Of a stretch of 64,000 nucleotides of DNA, positions 17,877 through 26,680 are shown piece after piece. Both the position numbers and the translations under genes were made by a program. Every line of letters begins with the position of its first letter. Within the stretch, counting starts at the first letter, position 1. The stretch covers positions 768,134 to 832,133 of the forward strand of contig NZ_CP015109.1 in NCBI RefSeq assembly GCF_002082015.1, in the 5' to 3' direction. Origin of the DNA: Sporosarcina ureae. GTDB lineage: Bacteria > Bacillota > Bacilli > Bacillales_A > Planococcaceae. The notes under the pieces were generated by a model. That model saw nothing but the letters and a program-made list of their open reading frames with translations, searched no databases and was not told where the DNA came from.

Positions 17877-18425
17877 TTCTTTCATTCTCATATATTCAAT
17901 TATCAATATACGCATGTATTTGGTACACGTTGCCAATTATACCCCACACTATTCCTGTTCGCATAGGTATATTCAGAATTCAAGATAAAATAAAGCATCT
18001 AACATACTAATTTGTTGTTTTTTATTCATTATTGTCTTTTGTAATCATTTAGAACTACTATAGTGCTGAAAACGTATATTTTAAATAACTTTATACGCTC
18101 ATGAAAAGACGCAAGTAATAGAACTAAAGTTTTTATTTTGTATGATTTAAATCTATTTCAACTAAGCTTTTTTGACCCAATTCAAACCTTATCCGGTAGA
18201 TGTGAAATGCTCTATTATTTCATTGATTACTCAGTAAAAATTTTACATAGTATGACATAAAAATTTTTCTTTCGTCAGAATGGCATTTATTTTGTTTTTC
18301 TAGTATACTAGAATTTCATGACTCTTGAGAGATGTACTCAAGGTAATTTGGTATTTCTACATAAATTCACACTATATTAGTAGCTAATAGCAGTACAAGA
18401 CTGAAGCAGTTAGGACGTGTTACTC
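17877..18425. other. Long AT-rich intergenic region, chemoreceptor / acyl-CoA dehydrogenase
   Basis: About 550 bases separate these divergent genes. I see no open frame with a ribosome site. It holds a perfect 16-bp palindrome at 18298-18313 over a probable -10 element, and a CTTGAG/CTCAAG hairpin at about 18324-18342. The rest is AT-rich and unexplained. Confidence 0.5.
18298..18313. promoter_or_regulatory. Perfect palindrome overlapping a -10-like element
   Basis: TTCTAGTATACTAGAA is its own reverse complement and contains TATACT. It lies 112 bases before the acyl-CoA dehydrogenase start, a likely spot for a repressor operator. No known regulator consensus was recognised. Confidence 0.4.
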
Positions 18426-19583
18426 GTGTCAACAGAACTTTTTATTACAACGGACTTTCAACGCCGATGGGTCAATGAATTGACTGAGGCAGGTCCGTTT
18501 TTCAGCAGCTTTTCAGAACGATCTGATGAGCTCTCAAAATTCCCACAAGAGAATATAGAAAAACTCATAGAAATGGGTTATACGACGTTAACTCTACCTA
18601 AAGAGTTTGGAGGTGAGGGGATCACAGTGACGGACATGGTGCTCTTACAGGAGACCATCGCTCGTTTTGATAGTGCTACCGCTCTTGCCATTGGTTGGCA
18701 TCAAGGAGTCATTGGTGAACTGTATGAGAATCGTAAATGGACGGAAGAACAATTAGCCCAGTTTAGTGAAGCGGTTCAACAAGGCGCACTTGTTAATCGT
18801 TCCGTTACTGAAGCCCAAACTGGTAGCCCTACACGCGGTGGTCGACCACAAACGACTGCTGTTCGCACCGAGAATGGCTGGGTCATTTCAGGCGAAAAGA
18901 CATTTACGACTATGGCGCCTGCTCTTACTCATATCCTCGTTTCTGTTTGGATCGAAGAAAAGCAGAAAACAGGCTTTTTCTTGTTGCCAAGTGACACAAA
19001 CGGCCTTTCTATTAAAGATACGTGGCATGTGATTTCAATGCGCGGTACCGAAAGCCAGACGCTCGTACTAGATCAAGTGGAAGCGACAGATGATCAGTTA
19101 GTAGAAGTGAATGATGCACCTCGTGGCAACAGCCAAAACGGTTGGCTTCTTCATATTCCTGCATGTTACATGGGAATTGCCCAAGCCGCACGTGATTATG
19201 CGGTACACTTTGCAGCAACTTATCAGCCAAACAGCCTCAATGAACCCATTGCTTCCCTCTTCAATATCCAAACACAAATTGGGAAGATGGATTTAGAGCT
19301 AATTAAAGCACGTCATTTACTTTATGATATCGCGAGAATTTACGATGATCCTGCTCGTCGTGTTCATTTACAAAATGAACTGGGGGTAGCGAAGTCGATT
19401 GTAACGAATAGCGCGATCGAAATTGTGAACTTGGCAATGCGTATTGTAGGCGCCAAAAGCTTGGAAATGTCCAATCCTCTTCAGCGATATTACCGCGACG
19501 TACGAGCTGGTCTTCACAATCCACCGATGGATGATATGACGATTACAAAGCTCGCACAAGCAGCAATTAGTGGACAACAATGA
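18426..19583 (+). CDS. Acyl-CoA dehydrogenase family protein (YdbM-like)
   Basis: The 385-residue flavoprotein has the three-domain acyl-CoA dehydrogenase layout: an N-terminal helical domain with LTLPKEFGGEG near 47, a middle beta domain with SVTEAQTGSP and GEKTFTT near 121-155, and a C-terminal helical domain ending RYYRDVRAGLHNPPMDD. The usual catalytic glutamate motif (YEGT) is replaced by LHNP, as I recall for YdbM-type members, so classical dehydrogenation is not assured. I prefer GTG at 18426 (AGGA about 10 bases upstream) over GTG at 18417. Its stop overlaps the next gene's ATG, so the two are translationally coupled. Confidence 0.82.
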   Translation: MSTELFITTDFQRRWVNELTEAGPFFSSFSERSDELSKFPQENIEKLIEMGYTTLTLPKEFGGEGITVTDMVLLQETIARFDSATALAIGWHQGVIGELYENRKWTEEQLAQFSEAVQQGALVNRSVTEAQTGSPTRGGRPQTTAVRTENGWVISGEKTFTTMAPALTHILVSVWIEEKQKTGFFLLPSDTNGLSIKDTWHVISMRGTESQTLVLDQVEATDDQLVEVNDAPRGNSQNGWLLHIPACYMGIAQAARDYAVHFAATYQPNSLNEPIASLFNIQTQIGKMDLELIKARHLLYDIARIYDDPARRVHLQNELGVAKSIVTNSAIEIVNLAMRIVGAKSLEMSNPLQRYYRDVRAGLHNPPMDDMTITKLAQAAISGQQ

Positions 19584-20137
19584 TAAAACGTCTACTAGTG
19601 AGTGGTTATAAAGCCCACGAATTAGGAATTTTCAATGAAGATCATCAAGGTATTCCTATCATAAAAAAAGCGTTAACAGACCAATTATTAACGCTTCTAG
19701 ATCAAGGACTCGAATGGGTGATCGTCAGTGGACAGCTTGGAGTGGAAACGTGGGTTATTGAATGCGTATGGGATTTGCAAGAAGACTACCCCCATTTACA
19801 ATACGCGGTTATTACTCCATTTCTTGATCAACAGTCGAAGTGGAATGAACTAAAACAAGAGACTTATGAACAAATCCTATCACTCGCAGATTATTCAGTG
19901 AGTCTGACAAACAAACCGTATGAAGCACCTTGGCAATTTGTAGAGAAGAATAAGTTTCTACTTCGAAATTCAGATGCTTTGTTACTTGTATATGACGAGG
20001 AAAATGAAGGTTCTCCGAAATTCCTTAAGAAAATGGCAGTACAACTAGCTGAAAATACTAACTATGAATTATTATCAATTACCGCGGATGACTTACAACT
20101 CATTGCGGAAGATTTGCAACGAGAACAATGGGAATAG
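19580..20137 (+). CDS. ypsA: YpsA-like SLOG-family protein (DUF1273)
   Basis: The 185-residue protein begins with the Rossmann-like SLOG strand LLVSGYKAHELGIF and has WVIVSGQLGVETW near 46 and a VEKNKFLLRNSDALLLVYD stretch near 113. This matches the DUF1273/YpsA family, linked in Firmicutes to cell division. Its ligand is thought to be a nucleotide derivative but is unproven. Its ATG overlaps the acyl-CoA dehydrogenase stop (ATGA). In B. subtilis ypsA lies near gpsB; here it follows a lipid-type flavoenzyme gene, which is unusual. Confidence 0.8.
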   Translation: MIKRLLVSGYKAHELGIFNEDHQGIPIIKKALTDQLLTLLDQGLEWVIVSGQLGVETWVIECVWDLQEDYPHLQYAVITPFLDQQSKWNELKQETYEQILSLADYSVSLTNKPYEAPWQFVEKNKFLLRNSDALLLVYDEENEGSPKFLKKMAVQLAENTNYELLSITADDLQLIAEDLQREQWE

Positions 20138-20138
20138 T

Positions 20139-20179
20139 AAAAAGCGAAATGCCATAAAATAGGCACTTCGCTTTTTTTA
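20139..20179. terminator. Bidirectional terminator after ypsA
   Basis: AAAAAGCGAA-TGCC pairs with GGCA-TTCGCTTTTT, with one mismatch and long A and T runs. Confidence 0.85.
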
Positions 20180-20719
20180 CTATTTGATCACCTTCAAAAC
20201 CTGCTTAAATTCATCTGTCCCTGCCTCACCAAGCAACTCATACAAAGCTGTTTCCACACAAGTACCTGAAACACCAAGTTGTTTCATCTTTTGTAAGCCG
20301 ATCATTTTATTAGCTTCTGTTCTAGAGGAGACTGCATCCACCACTACTTCTACTTCATAGCCTTGCTTCACAAGATCAGCAGCTGTCATATAAACGCAAA
20401 TATGCGTTTCAATTCCTGCAAGTACTACTTGCTTCCTATCCAAGTCATTCAGTTGTTTAACAAATTCCTCGTTGCCCATTGCGCTAAACGTCATTTTTGC
20501 AATAGGTTGTTGTTTTTCAAGCAAGTTTGATAACGATTCAGAAGTCGGCCCTAGACCATCAGGGTATTGTTCAAGCCACAAAATAGGAATATCTAAAATT
20601 TGTAATCCTCTAATCAATTTTTCCAAGTTATCATGTAATTCCTTACTTTCATTAACGATTTGTGCAAGTTTCCCTTGTACATCGACTAATACGAAAACTG
20701 TTTGATTGGTTTGTAACAT
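20180..20719 (-). CDS. Isochorismatase-fold cysteine hydrolase
   Basis: The 179-residue protein has the Asp-Lys-Cys triad of the isochorismatase-like fold: Asp13 in LVDVQGKLA, Lys75 in PIAKMTFSA, and Cys108 in GIETHICVYMTA. This triad marks amide-hydrolysing members such as nicotinamidases and YcaC-like proteins. The lack of other pathway genes leaves the substrate unknown; YcaC-like hydrolases are the nearest by length. AAGGGG precedes the ATG. It is monocistronic. Confidence 0.8.
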   Translation of the reverse strand: MLQTNQTVFVLVDVQGKLAQIVNESKELHDNLEKLIRGLQILDIPILWLEQYPDGLGPTSESLSNLLEKQQPIAKMTFSAMGNEEFVKQLNDLDRKQVVLAGIETHICVYMTAADLVKQGYEVEVVVDAVSSRTEANKMIGLQKMKQLGVSGTCVETALYELLGEAGTDEFKQVLKVIK

Positions 20720-20803
20720 ACTTTATTCATCCCCTTTCATCATTGTCGCTAGTATAGCATGTTTACAGATTTATATGAAAAGCGGCATCTCTAATTAAGT
20801 GAG

Positions 20804-20845
20804 TAAAAAACCGTCACTCTTTTGGTAGTGAAAGAGTGACGGTTT
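20804..20845 (-). terminator. Terminator after malate synthase G
   Basis: A 15-bp perfect stem (AAACCGTCACTCTTT with AAAGAGTGACGGTTT) is followed by a T run on the reverse strand. Confidence 0.9.
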
Positions 20846-20855
20846 GGAGTGAATA

Positions 20856-23039
20856 TTAGTTTTGAACTGTCGCTTTTTGTTTTGCTTTTGCTTCAATACG
20901 ACGAGCATGCAAGATCGGCTCTGTATATCCACTTGGCTGTTCTGCCCCTTTAAATATTAGGTCAGACGCCGCTTGGAATGCGACGGAATCATTATAGTTC
21001 GGTGCCATCGGCTGATACAATTCATCATCTGCGTTCTGCTGATCTACTACTTTCGCCATACGCTCTAAAGTTTCTTGTACTTGTTCTTTCGTACAAACGC
21101 CATGACGTAACCAGTTCGCAATATGTTGACTTGAAATACGTAATGTTGCACGATCTTCCATTAATCCGACGTCGTTAATATCAGGAACCGTTGAACACCC
21201 TACACCTTGATCAATCCAACGAACTACATAGCCCAAGATACCTTGCGCGTTGTTATCAAGTTCTGATTGTACTTCCTCAGCAGACCAATCCGCATTAGGT
21301 GCTAATGGAACGTCCAAAATACCATCGCGGTAATCGATTGAACTGTCAATTCCGGCTTGTACATCTTTAACATTTACTTCATGGTAATGCAATGCATGTA
21401 TGATTGCAGCTGTTGGTGATGGAACCCACGCAGTACTCGCTCCCGCTTTCGGATGAGCAATTTTCTGTTCAAGCATTGCAGCCATTAAGTCAGGCATAGC
21501 CCACATTCCTTTACCAATTTGTGCATGTCCAGGCAGACCCGCTCCGATTCCTACCGCTACGTTTGCAGACTCATAGGAAGATAACCAGTTAGATGTTTTC
21601 ATATCTGCTTTGCGAATAACTGGACCTGCTTCCATAGATGTATGGATTTCGTCGCCTGTACGGTCGAGGAATCCAGTGTTGATAAATGCAATACGCTCTT
21701 TCACTGCATGGATTGCAGATTTCAAATTCAGTGACATTCTGCGCTCTTCGTCCATAACTCCGATTTTGATTGTGTTTCGCTCAACACCTAGTAGATCTTC
21801 AATACGATCAAATAGTTTGTTCGCAAACGCTGCCTCAGCTGGACTATGCATTTTTGGTTTCACGATGTAAATAGAATTATGAAGGGAGTTTTTAAACTCT
21901 GCGTTTTCTTTAAAATTATGTGTAGCAATCAAAGATGTAAGAACACCGTCTAAGATTCCTTCAGGTACTTCATTGCCATTTTCGTCTAGGATCGCATTAT
22001 TAGTCATTAAATGACCTACGTTTCGTACGAACATCAGTGAACGACCACGTAATGTCAGTTCTTTTCCATCTCCACTCGTATACGTTCGATCAGCATTCAA
22101 TTTTCTTGTAACTGTTTTACTTCCGCGCTTAAATGTTGATTCCAAGTCGCCTTTCATTAGACCAAGCCAGTTACGGTATACGCCAACTTTATCTTCAGCA
22201 TCTACTGCAGCAATAGAGTCTTCACAGTCCATCAGCGTAGAGAGTGCCGCTTCGAGTACAAGATCTTTCACACCCGCTTTATCACTTTTACCGATTGGAT
22301 CATTACGATCGATAGCGATTTCTATATGCAATCCATTGTTCACTAACAAAACGGCAGTCGGCGCGTCTTCAGGTCCATTATATCCAACGAACTTGGATTC
22401 ATCTTGCAAGTGAGTCGTGCGATCGCTTTCAAGCGTCATTTGAAGTTTACCTTCTGCAATTTTATAAGCTGTCACTTCCGCATGAGAACCTTTAGCTAAA
22501 GGTGCTGCTTGATCTAACAATTTCTTCGCGAAATCTATTACTTTCTGCCCGCGAATCGGATTGTATTGAACTCCAGCTTCAGCACCCGCTTCATTACTAA
22601 TAACATCCGATCCGTAAAGTGCGTCGTATAGACTGCCCCATCGTGCATTTGCTGCATTTAATGCATAGCGAGCATTATCGATTGGAACTACCAATTGAGA
22701 ACCCGCTTGGTTTGCGACTTCATTGTCAACATTCGTTGTTGTTACTTTGAAGTCCTCAGGTACAGGCTCTAAGTAGCCAATTTCTTCTAGGAATTCTTTA
22801 TATTTAGCGAAATCAAGTTCGCCTTTATTATTTTGATGCCATTCATTAATGGCCTTTTGCAATTCATCACGTTTTTCTAATAGCGCTTTGTTTTCAGGAG
22901 CAAGTTCATGAATGAGCGTATCAAAGTTTGTCCAAAATTGATCTCTTTGGATTTCTAAGTCCGGTAGAACCTCTTCGTTTACGAAGTTATATAGTTCTGT
23001 TGCGACTTGCAATTTACCTACTTTTTCATAGTTTGTCAT
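20856..23039 (-). CDS. glcB: Malate synthase G
   Basis: This 727-residue enzyme condenses glyoxylate and acetyl-CoA to malate. Length and motifs identify isoform [13 protein letters not shown] near 262, [12 protein letters not shown] near 297, [12 protein letters not shown] near 355, KMHSPAEA near 420, and the C-terminal active-site region [18 protein letters not shown] chose the ATG at 23039 (AAGGGGTGG nine bases upstream); a longer frame to 23111 lacks a site. No isocitrate lyase or glycolate oxidase gene is near, so the glyoxylate source is not shown. A near-consensus promoter at 23205-23233 carries a CRP/FNR-type palindrome beside its -35 element. Confidence 0.96.
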   Translation of the reverse strand: MTNYEKVGKLQVATELYNFVNEEVLPDLEIQRDQFWTNFDTLIHELAPENKALLEKRDELQKAINEWHQNNKGELDFAKYKEFLEEIGYLEPVPEDFKVTTTNVDNEVANQAGSQLVVPIDNARYALNAANARWGSLYDALYGSDVISNEAGAEAGVQYNPIRGQKVIDFAKKLLDQAAPLAKGSHAEVTAYKIAEGKLQMTLESDRTTHLQDESKFVGYNGPEDAPTAVLLVNNGLHIEIAIDRNDPIGKSDKAGVKDLVLEAALSTLMDCEDSIAAVDAEDKVGVYRNWLGLMKGDLESTFKRGSKTVTRKLNADRTYTSGDGKELTLRGRSLMFVRNVGHLMTNNAILDENGNEVPEGILDGVLTSLIATHNFKENAEFKNSLHNSIYIVKPKMHSPAEAAFANKLFDRIEDLLGVERNTIKIGVMDEERRMSLNLKSAIHAVKERIAFINTGFLDRTGDEIHTSMEAGPVIRKADMKTSNWLSSYESANVAVGIGAGLPGHAQIGKGMWAMPDLMAAMLEQKIAHPKAGASTAWVPSPTAAIIHALHYHEVNVKDVQAGIDSSIDYRDGILDVPLAPNADWSAEEVQSELDNNAQGILGYVVRWIDQGVGCSTVPDINDVGLMEDRATLRISSQHIANWLRHGVCTKEQVQETLERMAKVVDQQNADDELYQPMAPNYNDSVAFQAASDLIFKGAEQPSGYTEPILHARRIEAKAKQKATVQN

Positions 23040-23204
23040 GGATATAAGCCACCCCTTAATAATTTTTTTCGCTATTCTGTTGTATAACATATAGCGATGA
23101 ACACCTATCATCGTCCATTATTCGGCAACACCCCATAGCCTGTCAATTCATAATCGACACATAACAAACGAATGATTTCTTCACTTGAAGACGTGTTAGT
23201 ACCT

Positions 23205-23233
23205 ATCATACCTAAAGTCTAGTTGACTTTCAA
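23205..23233 (-). promoter_or_regulatory. Sigma-A promoter for glcB
   Basis: On the reverse strand TTGAAA and TATGAT are 17 bases apart. The -35 lies inside a small inverted repeat (AGTTGA with TCAACT, 23221-23235). Confidence 0.65.
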
Positions 23234-23239
23234 CTGAAT

Positions 23240-23255
23240 TGTGAAAATTTTCACA
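23240..23255. promoter_or_regulatory. CRP/FNR-type palindrome next to the glcB promoter
   Basis: TGTGAAAATTTTCACA is a perfect palindrome equal to the TGTGA-N6-TCACA consensus of CRP/FNR regulators. It ends six bases before the glcB -35, centred near -49. Confidence 0.5.
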
Positions 23256-23382
23256 TCGCGGTGAATTACGTCTGAGTCAGTTTTTCACAACAGTTATATA
23301 ACAGTAGAGGTTTTATTTTATTTCATCACTTCACATCGCTATTTGTACTTCAAGGGTTCCACCTGTAAATTCAGATAGCAAG

Positions 23383-23411
23383 TTGACACACTATTTTGCA
23401 TGTGATAGCTT
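23383..23411 (+). promoter_or_regulatory. Candidate metE promoter
   Basis: A perfect TTGACA at 23383-23388 is followed after 17 bases by the weak TAGCTT, just ahead of the cobalamin aptamer. Confidence 0.45.
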
Positions 23412-23429
23412 TAGAGACAATCATCTGAA

Positions 23430-23560
23430 TTGAATAGTTTGAAAAGTAGGTGGAATGAAAATATTTTCATTTCTTAAAAGGGAATCCTTTTCTTGGAGCG
23501 GTCCCGCCACTGTGAAGACGCCAATGCGTCCAGCCAGATACCTGCCTATTTTTCATAACG
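23430..23560 (+). ncRNA. Cobalamin (B12) riboswitch controlling metE
   Basis: Conserved cobalamin aptamer parts appear in order: GTAGGTGG (23446), AAAAGGGAATCC (about 23475), the B12 box GGTCCCGCCACTGTGAAG (about 23501), a side hairpin GACGCCAATGCGTC, and AGCCAGATACCTGCC (about 23532). A hairpin (ACATGCT with AGCATGT, about 23610-23630) and a terminator follow before metE, so B12 binding should stop metE transcription. Confidence 0.93.
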
Positions 23561-23654
23561 CTTAATCCTACGATGAATAGGGAAGTGTTAGACAAACGCA
23601 GTCTATAAACACATGCTGTTTTTAGCATGTTATTTTATATGTACTCGCTTTTCT

Positions 23655-23682
23655 AACATCTCTCCTAGAGATGTTTTTTTAT
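23655..23682 (+). terminator. Terminator of the metE cobalamin riboswitch
   Basis: AACATCTC pairs with GAGATGTT around a five-base loop, followed by a T run, 28 bases before the metE start. Confidence 0.85.
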
Positions 23683-23709
23683 TACAAAAAATCAAGGGGG
23701 AATGTATCC

Positions 23710-26004
23710 ATGGTAAAAAGCAGTATAGCGGGCTATCCCGTCATAGGTGAGAATCGTGAGTGGAAACGTGCACTCGAGGCATTTTGGTCAGAGAAGATTT
23801 CAGAAGACGATCTTCTGCAAACGACGAAAGAGATCCGCTTGGCGAACTTGAAGAAACAGCAAGATGCTGGAATTGATTTGATTGCTGTAGGCGATTTTAC
23901 ATTGTATGATCGGGTACTTGATACGTCTGCAATGTTCGGAATCATCCCTTCACGATTTAACTGGAAAGGTGGACAAGTTTCCACTTCCACATACTTTTCC
24001 ATGGCTCGCGGTAATGATGAGGCGGTCGCTTGCGAAATGACGAAATGGTTCAATACGAACTATCACTACATCGTGCCCGAATACGAAGGCCAGCGTTTTC
24101 AGTTAACTGAAAATAAACCGCTAACTGCTTATCGTGAAGCAAAGAAAGAACTGGGTATTGAAGGTAAACCCGTTCTACTTGGCCCCTATACATTACTCAA
24201 GTTATCCAAAGGGTTTGAAGATCATGATGTGCCGTCTATTATCCTGCAATTGATCCCACTCTATCAAAGGGTACTACAGGAATTACAAGACGAAGGCGTT
24301 CAATGGGTTCAAATCGATGAGCCAATTCTATGTACATCTATTAGCTCAGATGAAATGAAAACTGTTACAGAAATTTATTCACAATTAACGAAAAATCTGA
24401 GTGGTCTGCATATTCTTCTACAGACATATTTTGATTCAGTGGAACATTACACTGAAACGATTGCGTTACCCGTTTCAGCGATCGGACTCGATTTCGTCCA
24501 CGGATGCGAGAAAAACTTAGATAATCTCACGCAACATGGTTTCCCAACAGACAAAGTACTTGCAGCAGGGATTGTAGATGGACGCAACGTATGGCGTTCC
24601 AATTTACAGAAAAAGCTTACATTGGCCGAAACAATCCAACAGAAAGTTTCACCTGATAAATTGTGGATTCAACCTTCATGTAGTTTGCTCCACTCACCTG
24701 TCACGACTCGCTCGGAACAGAAACTAGATCAAACAATCTTGAACGCATTAGCATTTGCCGACGAGAAGCTGGAAGAAGTCAGGACGATTCAAACAGCTCT
24801 AAAATACGGAAAAGAGAAATTCACTAAAGTATTTGAAGACAGCGAAGCAGCATTGACTGCATTTAATGCCCTTCCTGCTCGCAATAATAAAGAGGTACGT
24901 GAAGCGACTTCTGGAAGCCTACTTTCTGACAGTAAGCGCAATCTTCCATTTGTGGAGCGCAAAGTGAAGCAACAAGAAAAATTCCAATTGCCACTCCTTC
25001 CTACTACAACAATCGGTAGTTTCCCACAAACACCAGAAGTTCGGGCTACACGGAATAAATGGAGAAAAGGTGAAATTACGAATCAACAATACAAAGATTT
25101 CGTTCATGCTGAAATTAAAGAATGGATCGATATTCAAGAAGACTTGGGTCTTGATGTCTTGGTACATGGCGAATTCGAACGTACAGACATGGTGGAATAT
25201 TTCGGTGAAAAGCTTGATGGTTTTGTCTTTACTGAAAAAGCATGGGTACAATCCTACGGTTCACGTTGTGTTAAGCCTCCAATCATCTTCGGAGACGTTG
25301 CATTCACTAAACCTATGACTGTGGAAGAATCTGTTTATGCGAAATCCCTTACTGATCATGAAGTAAAAGGAATGCTCACGGGTCCTGTCACTATTTTAAA
25401 CTGGTCATTCGTTCGTGACGATTTGTCGAGAGAAGAAGTAACAAACCAAATTGCACTCGCTTTGCGCAAGGAAATTGAAGCGCTTGAAGCAGCTGGCATT
25501 CATATGATCCAAGTTGACGAGCCGGCACTTCGCGAAGGTCTTCCTTTAAAGAGATCTGAGTGGAAACACTATTTAGATTGGGCCGTCAATGCATTCCGCG
25601 TATCCACTGCTTCAGTTGAAGATACGACGCAAATTCATACGCATATGTGCTATTGTGATTTCAATGACTTTATCGAAGCGATCAGCGCACTGGATGCAGA
25701 TGTAATTTCTATTGAAACTTCACGTAGTCACGGTGATTTGGTTGAGGCTTTCAATGAGTATCATTACGACAAAGGAATCGGTCTAGGCGTTTATGACATC
25801 CATAGTCCACGCGTCCCTGCAGTCGAAGAGATGACAGAGATTATCAACAAAGGGCTTGAAGTACTCGAACCTAACCAGTTCTGGATTAATCCGGATTGTG
25901 GCTTGAAGACAAGAAAGCGTGAAGAGACAGTTGCAGCATTAAAGAACATGGTGATCGCTACTGTACAAGCACGAGAAAAGTTAGGCGTAGTAGCAGTGAA
26001 ATAA
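23710..26004 (+). CDS. metE: Cobalamin-independent methionine synthase
   Basis: MetE transfers the methyl group of 5-methyltetrahydropteroyl-triglutamate to homocysteine without B12. The 764 residues match the family. An N-terminal TIM-barrel half and a C-terminal catalytic half starting near TTTIGSFPQTPEVR are visible, as are the zinc-site motifs HTHMCYCDF (His/Cys) and NPDCGLKTR near the C-terminus. The ATG at 23710 follows AAGGGGGAA; an earlier in-frame ATG at 23671 lies inside the terminator and is rejected. The cobalamin riboswitch implies that a B12-dependent MetH exists elsewhere and that metE is shut off when B12 is available. Confidence 0.97.
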   Translation: MVKSSIAGYPVIGENREWKRALEAFWSEKISEDDLLQTTKEIRLANLKKQQDAGIDLIAVGDFTLYDRVLDTSAMFGIIPSRFNWKGGQVSTSTYFSMARGNDEAVACEMTKWFNTNYHYIVPEYEGQRFQLTENKPLTAYREAKKELGIEGKPVLLGPYTLLKLSKGFEDHDVPSIILQLIPLYQRVLQELQDEGVQWVQIDEPILCTSISSDEMKTVTEIYSQLTKNLSGLHILLQTYFDSVEHYTETIALPVSAIGLDFVHGCEKNLDNLTQHGFPTDKVLAAGIVDGRNVWRSNLQKKLTLAETIQQKVSPDKLWIQPSCSLLHSPVTTRSEQKLDQTILNALAFADEKLEEVRTIQTALKYGKEKFTKVFEDSEAALTAFNALPARNNKEVREATSGSLLSDSKRNLPFVERKVKQQEKFQLPLLPTTTIGSFPQTPEVRATRNKWRKGEITNQQYKDFVHAEIKEWIDIQEDLGLDVLVHGEFERTDMVEYFGEKLDGFVFTEKAWVQSYGSRCVKPPIIFGDVAFTKPMTVEESVYAKSLTDHEVKGMLTGPVTILNWSFVRDDLSREEVTNQIALALRKEIEALEAAGIHMIQVDEPALREGLPLKRSEWKHYLDWAVNAFRVSTASVEDTTQIHTHMCYCDFNDFIEAISALDADVISIETSRSHGDLVEAFNEYHYDKGIGLGVYDIHSPRVPAVEEMTEIINKGLEVLEPNQFWINPDCGLKTRKREETVAALKNMVIATVQAREKLGVVAVK

Positions 26005-26011
26005 TGAATTT

Positions 26012-26056
26012 AAGACAGTCCTAGAAATTGTGTAGATTTCTAGGACTGTCTTTTGT
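26012..26056 (+). terminator. Terminator after metE
   Basis: A 17-bp perfect stem (AAGACAGTCCTAGAAAT and its complement) is followed by TTGTT. Confidence 0.85.
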
Positions 26057-26141
26057 TCGTGGGAGATAGATATAAAGTAGCTTGCATAGGTACTCATGAG
26101 GGATTTTACGCTCCAGCATTTAGATTTGAATTAGACATTAC

Positions 26142-26185
26142 AAAAAGGATATCCCATGAAGTAGCTTCTGGGACATCCTTTTTTA
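26142..26185 (-). terminator. Terminator of the riboflavin operon
   Basis: AAAAAGGATGTCCCA pairs with TGGGATATCCTTTTT (one mismatch), with a T run on the reverse strand, right after ribH. Confidence 0.85.
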
Positions 26186-26199
26186 TCTATATTTATTAA

Positions 26200-26667
26200 T
26201 CAATCAAACTGCTTCGTTAGGTTCGCCATCTCAATAGCAGAAACCGCTGCGTCCCACCCTTTGTTACCAGCCTTAGTCCCCGCACGTTCGATCGATTGTT
26301 CAATCGTATCCGTCGTTAGCACACCGAAGATCACTGGAATACCTGATTGCAAGCTTGCTTGGGAAACCCCTTTTGCCACTTCATTACAAACAAAGTCAAA
26401 ATGAGGAGTTGCCCCGCGGATGACCGTGCCAAGCGTAATGACCGCATCATACTTTTTTGAATCCGCCATTTTCTTTGCGATCAACGAGATTTCAAATGCA
26501 CCTGGAACCCACGCTATATCTACATCCGCTTCATCTACGCCATGACGTTTGAACGCGTCTTGTGCACCTGAAAGTAACTTCCCTGTGATAAACTCGTTGA
26601 ACCGTCCAACGACGATCCCCACTTTTAAACCTGTACCCACTAAATGTCCTTCGAATAAATTACCCAC
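26200..26667 (-). CDS. ribH: 6,7-dimethyl-8-ribityllumazine synthase
   Basis: RibH condenses ribityl-aminopyrimidinedione with 3,4-dihydroxy-2-butanone 4-phosphate to form lumazine. The 155-residue protein has [17 protein letters not shown] near 20, the substrate-binding WVPGAFEI near 53, [15 protein letters not shown] near 80 with the catalytic His, and FGVLTTDT near 113. It is last in ribD-ribE-ribBA-ribH, 13 bases after ribBA, and ends at a strong terminator. It probably assembles into the usual icosahedral shell. Confidence 0.97.
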   Translation of the reverse strand: MGNLFEGHLVGTGLKVGIVVGRFNEFITGKLLSGAQDAFKRHGVDEADVDIAWVPGAFEISLIAKKMADSKKYDAVITLGTVIRGATPHFDFVCNEVAKGVSQASLQSGIPVIFGVLTTDTIEQSIERAGTKAGNKGWDAAVSAIEMANLTKQFD

Positions 26668-26680
26668 TTTTCATCTCTCC

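Noticed and set aside
23671-23709. Longer N-terminus for metE starting at an upstream ATG
   Set aside because: That ATG lies inside the riboswitch terminator stem; the ATG at 23710 has a proper ribosome site and gives the family length.
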